Shown here in pieces: positions 26,932-34,848 of a stretch of 64,000 nt of DNA (the stretch's first letter is position 1; every line of letters begins with the position of its first letter). The notes below the pieces were generated by a model that saw only the letters and a program-made list of their open reading frames with translations, was not told where the DNA came from and did no database searches. The DNA is from Planctomycetota bacterium (lineage in GTDB: Bacteria > Planctomycetota > Planctomycetia > Planctomycetales > Planctomycetaceae), in assembly GCA_027623235.1 (NCBI GenBank), contig JAQBVJ010000016.1, forward strand, positions 16,958-80,957. Reading direction: 5' to 3'. The position numbers were made by a program, and so were the translations under genes.

Positions 26932-26957
26932 AGCGGAGCGGCGCAAGCCGCCCGGTC
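26932..26957. repeat. Single intergenic copy of the palindromic repeat seen in the MFS gene
   Basis: The core GCGGAGCGGCGCAAGCCGCC, continuing to CCGGT, is the exact reverse complement of the arm at 3508-3534 inside the MFS transporter. Here it stands alone just after the sialidase-like gene, in non-coding sequence. It shows that the sequence is an interspersed family rather than part of the transporter. Confidence 0.7.
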
Positions 26958-27081
26958 TTGCATTGAAAACCGCACCTCGGAAAACGCACTCAGGGCTGGC
27001 GCCGGGCAACGGTTTCATGATTGCCGGCATTGAGCTCGCAGGGACGCCTGCGGCAGGCAACCGGGCAACACCGTGATCGGC

Positions 27082-27522
27082 TCAAAACAGTGTCTGCTGT
27101 GTTTTCGGTGGCGATGCGGCGAGCGGCAGGACCGCCAGCGTGTAGCCGTCCGTCACAACCCGCTCGCCCTTGCGGAGTCGATCCTGAACGCTCTTCCCGA
27201 CCGGATACTGCGTGCCGAGTTCGGTGATCGCCTCTTCCAGAGTCTCGACGAGAAAGCGGGCGCGGTTGTCTTCGGCGGTTTCGGCGACAGCGATGTACGG
27301 CATTCCTGCGACCTCGAAAGCGGGTGACGAATTGCCGAGTGTAATCGATGGACCATCGCGAGGGATGAGCCACAGCCAAGCCTGCGCAGCATCCGTGGAC
27401 GGTTCGAGCGTGTGATTTTTTTTGATGTAGCAGGCACACTCCGTGTGCCGTCCGCCGAAACCTGCATTCAACCCCGTATTTTTCGGGGAATACGGCACAC
27501 GGAGTGTGCCTGCTACTTTCAC
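27082..27522 (-). pseudogene. Probable gene remnant joined to a palindromic repeat
   Basis: A minus-strand frame of 146 codons ends at 27082. About the first 30 residues (VAGTLRVPYS ... RHTECACYIK) are merely translation of the inverted repeat at 27427-27516. The remaining roughly 110 residues look like genuine protein: 'AWLWLIPRDGPSITLGNSSP', 'MPYIAVAETAEDNRARFLVETLEEAITEL' and 'KSVQDRLRKGERVVTDGYTLAVLPLA', with a predicted amphipathic helix. No start codon with a ribosome site or signal peptide precedes this part. I read it as the 3' piece of a gene whose 5' end was lost or replaced when the repeat inserted. It could instead be a living small gene starting inside the repeat. Family not recognised. 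Confidence 0.45.
27427..27516. repeat. 90-bp interspersed element with perfect 25-bp inverted ends
   Basis: The arm at 27427-27451 (begins GTAGCAGGCACACTCCGTGT) is a perfect reverse complement of the arm at 27492-27516 (ends GTGTGCCTGCTAC). Each arm is itself palindromic around GGCACAC-GGA-GTGTGCC. The 40-bp centre holds a further hairpin, CCCCG-TATTTTT-CGGGG, nested in CCGTATT/AATACGG. There is no open reading frame of its own, so it is a non-autonomous MITE/REP-like element. The motif, translated as 'VAGTLRVP' or 'HTECACY', is one I associate with many planctomycete genomes. Confidence 0.8.
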
Positions 27523-27762
27523 TTTTCGAAAAACTCACAGCCTCTTCCTGTTAAGTCAACCTCGCGACGGACCACGAGCCGGCCCTCAGCCGGACGCGTA
27601 GACCTGATCTTGAGTCGATTCCCGGTTCTTCGGTAAACAGTGCTCCTCACTCCTCGCGGCCGTCCGGCTGCGTTTCCCCTCTGCCAAGCCTGGCAGGCCT
27701 TCCCAGATCCCCAGCTGCTCGCGATTTTCAGATTCGCTACGCATCCTGCCGGGAGAAATCTC

Positions 27763-29364
27763 ATGCGCGACTCATCGACCATTTCTGGTTTCGTATTCGC
27801 TCTCGCCCTTGTTCTATCGAGTCGGCACGCGGAGGCGATCGAATTCCCCTTCGACGCGATCGTCAACGTCGACGAGGCTCTCGTGCGGAGCGGCACGGGC
27901 GGGGACGACGCCGATTACACCACGATCAAACTGCGCCGCGGCGACAAGGTCAAAGTGCTGCACCAGGAATTCGGTGGCTGGTACAAGATCGCTCCGCCGG
28001 AAGGCAGCTTCAGCTGGGTCCGCGAAGACCTCATCAAACGCGAAGGGGAACTCGGAGTCGTCGAGCAGGACACGATGGACATCATCGGCAGCGAACACGG
28101 CACGCCGACGTTCGAGGTCCGCAACCTGCTGCGAAAGGGCGAGGTCGTCGAAATCCTCACGAATTCCGAAACGCTCGAGCGCGGCCCTCGCTCGACACCG
28201 ATGCTTCGAATCCGTCCGCCGCGCGGCGAGTTCCGTTTCATCCGTCAGCGAGACATCGTTTCTGCCAGCGAGTATGTCGAGCCTGAACCAGGCTCAACCG
28301 GCATGACGTCACCAAATGAACTGCTTACAAAAAAACCTGGCGAACTGGAGCAGGAGCAGTTCGACCCGTTTGCCAGGCAAAAAACGCCAGCCGAAAAAAC
28401 TCCGGGGCCGAACACGCAGGACTTCGCTCCAACGCCGGTCGCTGCCGGCGAACCCGGGCTGTCCAATCAACTTCCGGGCGGAGCGAGCTTCGAGCTCGCG
28501 CGAACAGTGCCGCGTGACGAACGCTCCGCGAACTCGTCTGCAGGAGGGTTACCCGAGTCGGCGTCGCAGGGTGTCTCGATGACCGATCTCGGCTTTCAGG
28601 CTCCGGGCCTCGCCGACCCGAACAGCGCGGCGTTTTCCAACGCCGAGAAAAAGCAGATTGAAGCCGCCTGGGCCGAACTGAAGCAGCTCGACGATCAGTT
28701 TCGCACGATGCGGCAAAGACCGGTCACAGAGTGGACTTTGCCGGAACTCCGGCGACGGTACGAAGCGTTGAAAACGACACCCGATTCCCACATTCGGCGC
28801 CAGGTTGAAGGACGGCTGGCTGGCCTGGGCCGGTACGAAGCGGTTTATCAGGAGGTCGCTGAGGTGCAGGACATCCTTCGCCGCACCGAGGAACGTGACG
28901 AGCAGATTCGGCAGTCCTTCCTGAGCAGTCGCCAGTCGGTCTCAATGCAGAAGCCTGTCCACACGGTGGTTCGCCCGTCCGGCGCGGTCCCTCAACAATC
29001 GCCCGCAAACATCCCCCCTGGATTCGCGGCGGCACCACCTTCCACAAGCCGAACCCAGCAACAGCCAGCCGCTCTGTCGCCGTCCGGAATACCACCGGTC
29101 GTTCAACAGCCAGCGTTCCAGCAACCTCGATTCGACGGCGCGGGGGTGATCCAGCAAGCCACCTCGGTCCGCGGCGGAGCACGGCACGTCCTGGTCGCTC
29201 CGGACGGCCGCCTGCTCGCGTATCTTCAGGCGTCTCCCGGAATCAACCTCGACCAGTTCCTCGGCCAGTCGATGGGGCTGCTCGGTCCGCGTCAGTTCCG
29301 GCGGGACCTCAACGCCGACTTCATGGTCGTTCGCCAGTTGACTCCGGTCCGCCTGCGTCCGTAA
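27763..29364 (+). CDS. Secreted SH3-domain protein
   Basis: 533 residues from ATG 27763, chosen because GGGAGAA lies 6-12 bases upstream and a signal peptide follows directly ('ISGFVFALALVLSSRHAEA', residues about 8-26). Residues about 30-95 and 100-165 resemble two bacterial SH3-like modules ('VNVDEALVRSGTGGDDADYTTIKLRRGDKVKVL', 'GGWYKIAPPEGSFSWVREDLI'), which in other proteins bind peptidoglycan peptides. The middle (about 180-300) is Pro/Gln/Glu-rich and probably disordered. A helical segment (about 325-430) with coiled-coil character follows, then a Gln/Pro-rich linker and a small C-terminal domain ending 'FMVVRQLTPVRLRP'. Likely an envelope structural protein. Start and export are clear; role is inferred. 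Confidence 0.8.
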   Translation: MRDSSTISGFVFALALVLSSRHAEAIEFPFDAIVNVDEALVRSGTGGDDADYTTIKLRRGDKVKVLHQEFGGWYKIAPPEGSFSWVREDLIKREGELGVVEQDTMDIIGSEHGTPTFEVRNLLRKGEVVEILTNSETLERGPRSTPMLRIRPPRGEFRFIRQRDIVSASEYVEPEPGSTGMTSPNELLTKKPGELEQEQFDPFARQKTPAEKTPGPNTQDFAPTPVAAGEPGLSNQLPGGASFELARTVPRDERSANSSAGGLPESASQGVSMTDLGFQAPGLADPNSAAFSNAEKKQIEAAWAELKQLDDQFRTMRQRPVTEWTLPELRRRYEALKTTPDSHIRRQVEGRLAGLGRYEAVYQEVAEVQDILRRTEERDEQIRQSFLSSRQSVSMQKPVHTVVRPSGAVPQQSPANIPPGFAAAPPSTSRTQQQPAALSPSGIPPVVQQPAFQQPRFDGAGVIQQATSVRGGARHVLVAPDGRLLAYLQASPGINLDQFLGQSMGLLGPRQFRRDLNADFMVVRQLTPVRLRP

Positions 29365-29369
29365 GGCAC

Positions 29370-29478
29370 GGCCCGGAAATTAAACCGGCAATTGAATCAG
29401 CCGGCACGCGTTAGCGTCCGGTTTTCCGTGAACCGTGAGCTAACGCTCAGCGGCTAATGCCGGTCTTATTTCCGGCCC
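29370..29478. repeat. 109-bp MITE-like element with imperfect 24-bp terminal inverted repeats
   Basis: The left end GGCCCGGAAATTAAACCGGC (from 29370) matches the reverse complement of the right end, GGGCCGGAAATAAGACCGGC (ending 29478), at most positions. An inner pair, CGCGTTAGCGTCCGG and GAGCTAACGCTCAGCGG, is also inverted. There is no open frame. It begins 5 bp after the stop of the SH3 gene. This is a typical non-autonomous palindromic element and would fold into a long cruciform or RNA hairpin. Confidence 0.7.
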
Positions 29479-29528
29479 GTCCCTAAGCCAAAAACTTGTG
29501 AGCTGAACTCGCCTCGTCTTGTTCGTAG

Positions 29529-30182
29529 CTATTTCTCTACGGTGTCGCTGTCTTCGTGATTCAGGTCATCGATGATCGGCAAATTGCAGAATTCGCTGAC
29601 CTGCGAAGCCATTTTCCTTAACCATTCACTGTCATCGGTCGTGACCAGGTGGACGGTCTCGTCCGTCAGTATCAAATTGAAATGGTAAACATGATGGCGC
29701 TGGTCGATATAGAACCCGTTCGAATCCGGTCCCCAGATAAAGTACGACTTGACTTGAAGACCGACATAGGAAAGTTGCAATGCTTCGATTTCAGCCAGTG
29801 ACCATGACTCGACGGGGCGAGGTCTTGTCCAACTCCCGAAAGGCTGCCTGAGTCGTGTAAATGTCGCGGTACTCCGGTCAACGTGAATCCATTCACTGCC
29901 CGACAGGCTGCCAAATACGGACTGAAACCCACACCAGAACAGTATCGCAGCGAACCCTGCGAACAGGCTTGCAGGGAACCATTCTTCCTTGATTGACAAG
30001 AGAACCGCACCAATAGCAGATGGCACGATGAGAATTGCGATGAGAGCGACTGTTCCAACAGTCGACGCGCAACCCACACAGCCCAAAAAAGCGGGCATAG
30101 ACTTTTCGCGTTGAAACGGCACGAACGAAAGTTCAAGCCGTTCATCGGATTGACGAGTCACGGCGCCGTAGAGGAAGGCCAT
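29529..30182 (-). CDS. Hypothetical protein with two transmembrane segments
   Basis: 217 residues. Two hydrophobic helices, about 38-63 and 71-92, are followed by a soluble C-terminal domain with a beta-rich PH/DUF-like look ('SEWIHVDRSTATFTRLRQPFG', 'WSLAEIEALQLSY', 'YHFNLILTDETVHLVTTDD') and an acidic tail. I do not recognise the family with certainty; the C-terminal part resembles membrane-attached PH-like domains. It stands alone between the MITE and the exonuclease gene. Base composition and codon use are less GC-biased than the neighbours, with several AT-rich codons, which hints at later acquisition. Confidence 0.65.
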   Translation of the reverse strand: MAFLYGAVTRQSDERLELSFVPFQREKSMPAFLGCVGCASTVGTVALIAILIVPSAIGAVLLSIKEEWFPASLFAGFAAILFWCGFQSVFGSLSGSEWIHVDRSTATFTRLRQPFGSWTRPRPVESWSLAEIEALQLSYVGLQVKSYFIWGPDSNGFYIDQRHHVYHFNLILTDETVHLVTTDDSEWLRKMASQVSEFCNLPIIDDLNHEDSDTVEK

Positions 30183-30372
30183 TTCGTGGGCTCATTGATG
30201 GTGCTCACACGGAAGCAGACTCCCCAAAGATCTTCAGGTCTGGGCCAGTAGTGTAACCGAACTGGTGTTGTCCACACCGGAATCATCACTTGGATTCTGA
30301 ACCTGACAGTGCCGCTTCAGGCCGCGATGCGCTTACCATTCGCGATTCCTCTCCGCTGATCGGGATCGCCAG

Positions 30373-31137
30373 ATGAAAATTACGACATGGAACGTCAACG
30401 GCCTGCGCGCCGCTCTGCGAAAAGGCTTCGCCGAAATCCTTGAGCAGATCGAGCCGGACGTGCTGCTGCTGCAGGAAGTTCGGGCTCTCCCCGAACAGCT
30501 TCCTGGCGAGTGGGCGGCCCCGGAGGGCTGGCACGTCCACTGGCACCCGGCCGAGAAGAAGGGCTACTCCGGCACCGCGATCTGGTCGCGGCAGCCGATG
30601 AAAATTCTGAGCACCGGACTCAACGCCGACGATCCGGAAGGCCGCATCGTTCGCGCGGAAGTGGACGGAGTCGAAGTCGCCAGCGTCTACCTGCCGTCGG
30701 GTTCGTCGAGCGAAGACCGACAGAGGCAGAAAGAAATCTGGATGAAAGGCTTTCGTCCGTGGGCAGACGACCTGAAGGCGAAGCGTCGACCGGTCGTCTT
30801 CGGTGGTGACTTCAACATCGCTCACACGGAACGAGACATCTTCTACGCGAAATCCAATGAGAAAACTTCGGGATTCATGCCGCATGAACGGGAGTGGCTG
30901 GGCGACCTCATCGAAAGCGGCTGGCGCGATTTCACGCGCGAGCACTTCGGCGATGTCCAGGGCCCGTATTCCTGGTGGTCGAACCGAGGCCGGGCGCGGG
31001 AGTTTGATCGCGGCTGGCGAATCGACTACCTGCTGGGAAATTCCGCGGCCGCAAAAAGATTCGTCTCCGCAGAGATCTGTCGCGAGGGAGGCCTGACGGT
31101 TTCCGACCACGCTCCGGTCACGATCCAAATTTCGTAG
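30373..31137 (+). CDS. xth: Exodeoxyribonuclease III (AP endonuclease)
   Basis: 254 residues, usual length for ExoIII/AP endonucleases, which cut DNA at abasic sites and degrade 3' ends in base-excision repair. Motifs are in order: 'TTWNVNGLRAALRKG', 'LLQEVRALP' (metal-binding Glu), 'KGYSGTAIWSR', 'FGGDFNIAHTERDI' (catalytic Asp-Asn), 'WWSNRGRAREFDRGWRIDYLL' and 'SDHAPVTIQI' with the Asp-His pair. All catalytic residues are present. Cytoplasmic. Convergent with nadK; the 71 bp between them contain a symmetrical hairpin. No strong ribosome site is visible. Confidence 0.95.
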   Translation: MKITTWNVNGLRAALRKGFAEILEQIEPDVLLLQEVRALPEQLPGEWAAPEGWHVHWHPAEKKGYSGTAIWSRQPMKILSTGLNADDPEGRIVRAEVDGVEVASVYLPSGSSSEDRQRQKEIWMKGFRPWADDLKAKRRPVVFGGDFNIAHTERDIFYAKSNEKTSGFMPHEREWLGDLIESGWRDFTREHFGDVQGPYSWWSNRGRAREFDRGWRIDYLLGNSAAAKRFVSAEICREGGLTVSDHAPVTIQIS

Positions 31138-31168
31138 CGATTTCCCTCATCGCAGCCCGAAGTTCCAA

Positions 31169-31203
31169 TTGCCGGATCTTCGCTTCGCTCGATCCGGCCT
31201 ACG
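31169..31203. terminator. Hairpin repeat between convergent xth and nadK
   Basis: GCCGGATC at 31171-31178 pairs perfectly with GATCCGGC at 31191-31198 around a 12-base loop. The symmetric stem lies between two converging genes, so it could act on both transcripts; there is no U-tract on either side, so simple intrinsic termination is uncertain. It belongs to the same interspersed family as the copies at 1771-1864 and 59130-59164. Confidence 0.5.
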
Positions 31204-31208
31204 GCGGT

Positions 31209-32066
31209 TCAATCGTCGCCGTAGCTGGGCTGTCCTCGCCAGCCGAGTTTGTCGTGCAGCACTTTGTAGTAGCTGTGTCCGTGCATCTTGATCAGCTTGA
31301 AGGTCACGTCCGCCTTGCGAATGGTCACTCGATCTCCGGCTCCGAAGTTCCGCCGAATCTGGCCGTCAACCACCAGGACGACTCCGGTCCCGGCACCGGG
31401 AAGCGTCAGCTCGTAAGTCCGGTCGGCGTGATCAATCAGCGGGCGATTGGTGAGCGTGTGCGGGCAGATTGGTGTCACCACGAAGACTGGCAGGTCCTGG
31501 CGGATCGCCGGGCCGCCCGCCGAAAGGCTGTGAGCAGTCGAACCAACCGGCGTGCTTAGAATGAGGCCGTCGCAGCTGTAGGTCGTGACCGGCTCGCCGT
31601 CAATTTTCAAACCGATCTCGATCATCTGCAAAGCCGGCTCAGCACTGATCGCCGCCTCGTTCAGACCGAGGAAAACCTCAGTTTCACCAGCCGCCGTCTC
31701 GTGCGAGCACTCGAACATCAGGTGCTCTGCGGTCTCAAACTTCCCGGAACAGACTCTGGGGTACTCATCTCGGAATTGCTCAGGCGTAAGATCCGCCAGA
31801 AACCCCAGTCGCCCCATATTCACCCCGAGAATCGGCGTCTGACGCCGCCCCAACTGACGGCAGGCTCGCAGAATAGCCCCGTCGCCGCCGACCACAGCGA
31901 TGACATCCGGCTCAAACCGAGCCGGGTCGTATTCCTCAATCACTGAACTGGCAAGGACTTGCGTGTCTGGCTGCTCTTTCAGAAACGCAAGCAGCACCTG
32001 GCAGACCGACTGAATTCGCACAGTCTGATCGCGAGCCAGCAACACCAGTTTCAAAGGAGAAGCCAT
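31209..32066 (-). CDS. nadK: NAD kinase
   Basis: 285 residues. It phosphorylates NAD to NADP with ATP or polyphosphate in the cytoplasm. Signatures: 'VIAVVGGDGAILRACRQL' (the family GGDGT, here with Ala instead of Thr), 'ILGVNMGRLGFLADL', 'YSCDGLILSTPVGSTAHSLSAGGPAI' with the Asp and Gly residues of the active site, and 'PICPHTLTNRPLI'. An upstream ATG at 32102 adds 12 residues, but only the 32066 ATG has an AGG at suitable spacing, so I prefer it. Convergent with xth; divergent from the SLBB gene. Confidence 0.93.
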   Translation of the reverse strand: MASPLKLVLLARDQTVRIQSVCQVLLAFLKEQPDTQVLASSVIEEYDPARFEPDVIAVVGGDGAILRACRQLGRRQTPILGVNMGRLGFLADLTPEQFRDEYPRVCSGKFETAEHLMFECSHETAAGETEVFLGLNEAAISAEPALQMIEIGLKIDGEPVTTYSCDGLILSTPVGSTAHSLSAGGPAIRQDLPVFVVTPICPHTLTNRPLIDHADRTYELTLPGAGTGVVLVVDGQIRRNFGAGDRVTIRKADVTFKLIKMHGHSYYKVLHDKLGWRGQPSYGDD

Positions 32067-32460
32067 GCATCTGCCTGGTAAGGGGGTCTCGCCGTCATTC
32101 ACATCGGGTTCGCGTTCGGGCGTCTCGAAGCCGAACGGGCAGTACGCCAGCCATTCTGTCCCGGCCTGGTCAGAGCGGCAAGCCTCACGTCTGCCGACGA
32201 CAAGATTCTGTCGACGCCGAGCGGATTCCCCGACGTCACCTGCGTTTACGGAAAACTTGAGCCGTTCTCACGGTTTCACTCAGGCCGAATGTCAAACTTT
32301 GACGATGGTGAGGATTGTGCGGAGCCTCACCGGTTCCGCGCGCCGCTGCGCGGCATCCCCGCAGCGGGACGTTGAGCCAACTGCATTCCGAAACGAGCTA
32401 CCCAGTTCGATTCGGCCAGCGTGAGTTCCCTGTTGATCCCTTTCGTGGAGGCAACTTTGC
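32067..32460. promoter_or_regulatory. Divergent intergenic region between nadK and the SLBB gene
   Basis: About 390 bp without a supported gene (about 36 bp less if nadK starts at 32102). It must contain the promoters for nadK (minus) and the SLBB/actin-like pair (plus). GC-rich palindromic stretches such as GCGCCGCTGCGCGGC occur near 32340, but I see no clear promoter or operator. Confidence 0.3.
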
Positions 32461-34848
32461 ATGAGTAGCCGGATTCCAGCCTGGCTGATTCCACTGCTGG
32501 CCGTCACGTTGTGGCTGCCAACCGGGCTGGTGCAGGCGCAGATCTTCTCAGGATCAACACAGTCCCGAATGATGGGCCGTGCCAACCAGGGCGCGAATTA
32601 TTTCGCGATCATGGGTCACGTCAAATATCCGCAGACTTATCAGCTTCCGACGAGTGCACCGTCTCTCGTCGACTTTATCCGGTTTGCCGGGGGAGCTCTG
32701 GAATCCGCGACCGGCGAGGTCCGCATTGTTCGAGGCGGAAAAGATGTTCAACGGACGATGCTCAGCCCGAACTCAACGATCAAGCTGATGCCAGGCGACC
32801 TGGTCATCCTCGACGGTGGCCGGATCGGGCGAGGCAACATTTTCCGGGGCGGCAGCAATCGACAGGAAAATGCGGAAGGCGACTCCAGTCGATTGAATCA
32901 GGTCTGCCTCTCCGGAGTCCTCGCTTACCCGATCATCATGCAGATGACTTCGGACGTTGCGACGAAGCGGTGGATCATCAGCCAGCTTGGACAGGACGTT
33001 GCCATCGCGAACTCGGTGAAGGTCCTGGAACGTCGAAATTTCTCCGGACCGTCCGGACTCGACACTCGGCTCAGCGAAAACAGCATCCTGATCTTTCCGC
33101 CTGGCGTGATTGACACGCCACAGTTGCCAGAACTTCCGCGTCCGTTTCTTGCGGGAACAGATCGTCACCCGGATCAGAAACCTCTCACCGGACTTTCTCC
33201 GAACACGAACGAGGGAAGTGCTGCGGCGCAGCTTCCACTGCCCATCACGCGACCGTTGCCGGGCGAGAATTCCGCGACGGCGCCGGGCAATTCTGAGTCT
33301 GGAGTTGCGACACCTCCAGGTTACTCGCAAATTCCCAACGCCGAAGAGTCGATTGGTTCGGATCCCGACGAGACACGTCATCTGATGACTCACCCGGACT
33401 CGGTTCCTCTCGATGAAAAACCGCCGACACTGCCAGGCCGAGCTCACTTGTCCGACTCGGGCAAAGCAACGACCGGCAGACCGAGAACAACCAGTCCGCC
33501 GCGGCAAGACTCGACGACGCGCGAATCGACTGACTCCGAAATCCAATTCAACGCCAACGTCGTCCAGGATGCCGAAGCCGCGAAATCTCCCGCAGCGGAA
33601 AAGCCATTTCAGTCGCAGCCCGATCCGGACCTCGCGAACGCTCGTCCGGAAGAAGCACCGCGGACCGCCGAGACTCAGGAACTTCCCCTGACACCACTCG
33701 CGCCGGACGGCACGGACATCCAGACGCCAGCAGTCACGTCGCCGGCACCGAGTGTGCAGTTTCTTGATCCGCCGCAGGAGCGACCGCAGTTTCCCGGTCC
33801 GATTCAGACGCCCGAAAACACTCGCCCGCCTGCGCCCGCCAGTCCGTCGGCTTCGGCCGGTCCATCAATGGCGTTCAATGGAGCGGCTGAATTCGCCAAC
33901 ACGACTCGCGTTCCTGAACCAGCATTGCCGGGCAGCACTGTTCTGAATCCGCCCGCCGAGCCCGAACCAGCAACCGCTCCCCGACTGCCTGATCGATCCA
34001 CACCTGGCACGCCTCAGTTCCAGGAGGCAAGCATTCAGTCGCTGCCGCGACGAGCCACCGAGCTGCCGTCGGACGACAACGTCTCAGTCGTTGGCAAAAG
34101 CCGCATCATTCGCCGGGAAGAATCGGCCTCCCGCTGGCCACTGATCACGGCGGGAGTGATCGGCAGTCTCGGCTTCCTCGCCGCGTTCAGCCTGCTGCTC
34201 TCGATGACCGGCCCGGCACCTCCGACTCTGGCACCGGCGCAGAAAAGCGACCGCTACTGGCTCGACAAGATCATCAATGACGAGCTGCCCGTGACGGACG
34301 AACCCGCCGCGGAACCGGTTGTCTCCCAACTGTTTGGCCGACCGACCGACGCGCCGACGCTGCGGCTGGACGCCGAGCACACGGAAATTCCGCGACCGCA
34401 TTTCCTGGACCGAGGACGTCAGTCAGGAGTCGGACAGCGACGTTCACCTCAGCCGGACATCCCGCGACCGGATTCCAAACGACCGGACGGTGAAAACGAG
34501 ACCGGCCCGAACACGATGCCGCCACGACGTACGGGTCCGCCGAGCCGCAGCCCGGACGTCCCGCTCGCACCAGCCGCCGAACAGCAGTCCGCCTCGGCTG
34601 TTGTTGAGCAACCTGTTGAGCAACCTGCCGCCGTGCCGAAACCCAAACGACAAATCGTCCGCGTCGACACTGGCCACGGTCCTGACATTCCAGACAGAGA
34701 GCCAGTGAGATCGGCAGCAAAGATCGTCGTGAAGCCCGCTGAGTCTGTGGCGGCCGGGTCTGATCTGCTCGACCGAATCCTGGCCTCCGTCGAAATCGAA
34801 AAAGACCGCACAGCAAAGAACGCTCCGTCAAAGAAAGACCCGTCATGA
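32461..34848 (+). CDS. Membrane-anchored SLBB-domain protein with long disordered regions
   Basis: 795 residues. Signal peptide about 1-26. Residues about 48-130 form an SLBB/Wza-like soluble-ligand-binding beta-grasp domain ('FAIMGHVKYPQTYQLPTSAPSLVDFIRFAGGALESA ... IKLMPGDLVILDGGRIGRG'), and a second, weaker one may follow ('VCLSGVLAYPIIMQM'). Residues about 190-540 are Pro/Ser/Glu-rich and disordered. A transmembrane helix lies at about 557-577 ('PLITAGVIGSLGFLAAFSLLL') and a basic, Pro-rich cytoplasmic tail follows. The topology therefore puts SLBB outside and the tail in the cytoplasm. It overlaps the actin-like gene by 4 bp, so the two proteins probably work together. No polysaccharide-export genes are nearby. 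Confidence 0.78.
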   Translation: MSSRIPAWLIPLLAVTLWLPTGLVQAQIFSGSTQSRMMGRANQGANYFAIMGHVKYPQTYQLPTSAPSLVDFIRFAGGALESATGEVRIVRGGKDVQRTMLSPNSTIKLMPGDLVILDGGRIGRGNIFRGGSNRQENAEGDSSRLNQVCLSGVLAYPIIMQMTSDVATKRWIISQLGQDVAIANSVKVLERRNFSGPSGLDTRLSENSILIFPPGVIDTPQLPELPRPFLAGTDRHPDQKPLTGLSPNTNEGSAAAQLPLPITRPLPGENSATAPGNSESGVATPPGYSQIPNAEESIGSDPDETRHLMTHPDSVPLDEKPPTLPGRAHLSDSGKATTGRPRTTSPPRQDSTTRESTDSEIQFNANVVQDAEAAKSPAAEKPFQSQPDPDLANARPEEAPRTAETQELPLTPLAPDGTDIQTPAVTSPAPSVQFLDPPQERPQFPGPIQTPENTRPPAPASPSASAGPSMAFNGAAEFANTTRVPEPALPGSTVLNPPAEPEPATAPRLPDRSTPGTPQFQEASIQSLPRRATELPSDDNVSVVGKSRIIRREESASRWPLITAGVIGSLGFLAAFSLLLSMTGPAPPTLAPAQKSDRYWLDKIINDELPVTDEPAAEPVVSQLFGRPTDAPTLRLDAEHTEIPRPHFLDRGRQSGVGQRRSPQPDIPRPDSKRPDGENETGPNTMPPRRTGPPSRSPDVPLAPAAEQQSASAVVEQPVEQPAAVPKPKRQIVRVDTGHGPDIPDREPVRSAAKIVVKPAESVAAGSDLLDRILASVEIEKDRTAKNAPSKKDPS

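Noticed and set aside
26990..27538. 182-codon minus-strand frame near the palindromic element
   Set aside because: It runs through both arms of the repeat in a frame with very high Arg and no protein-like features; the frame ending at 27082 is more convincing.
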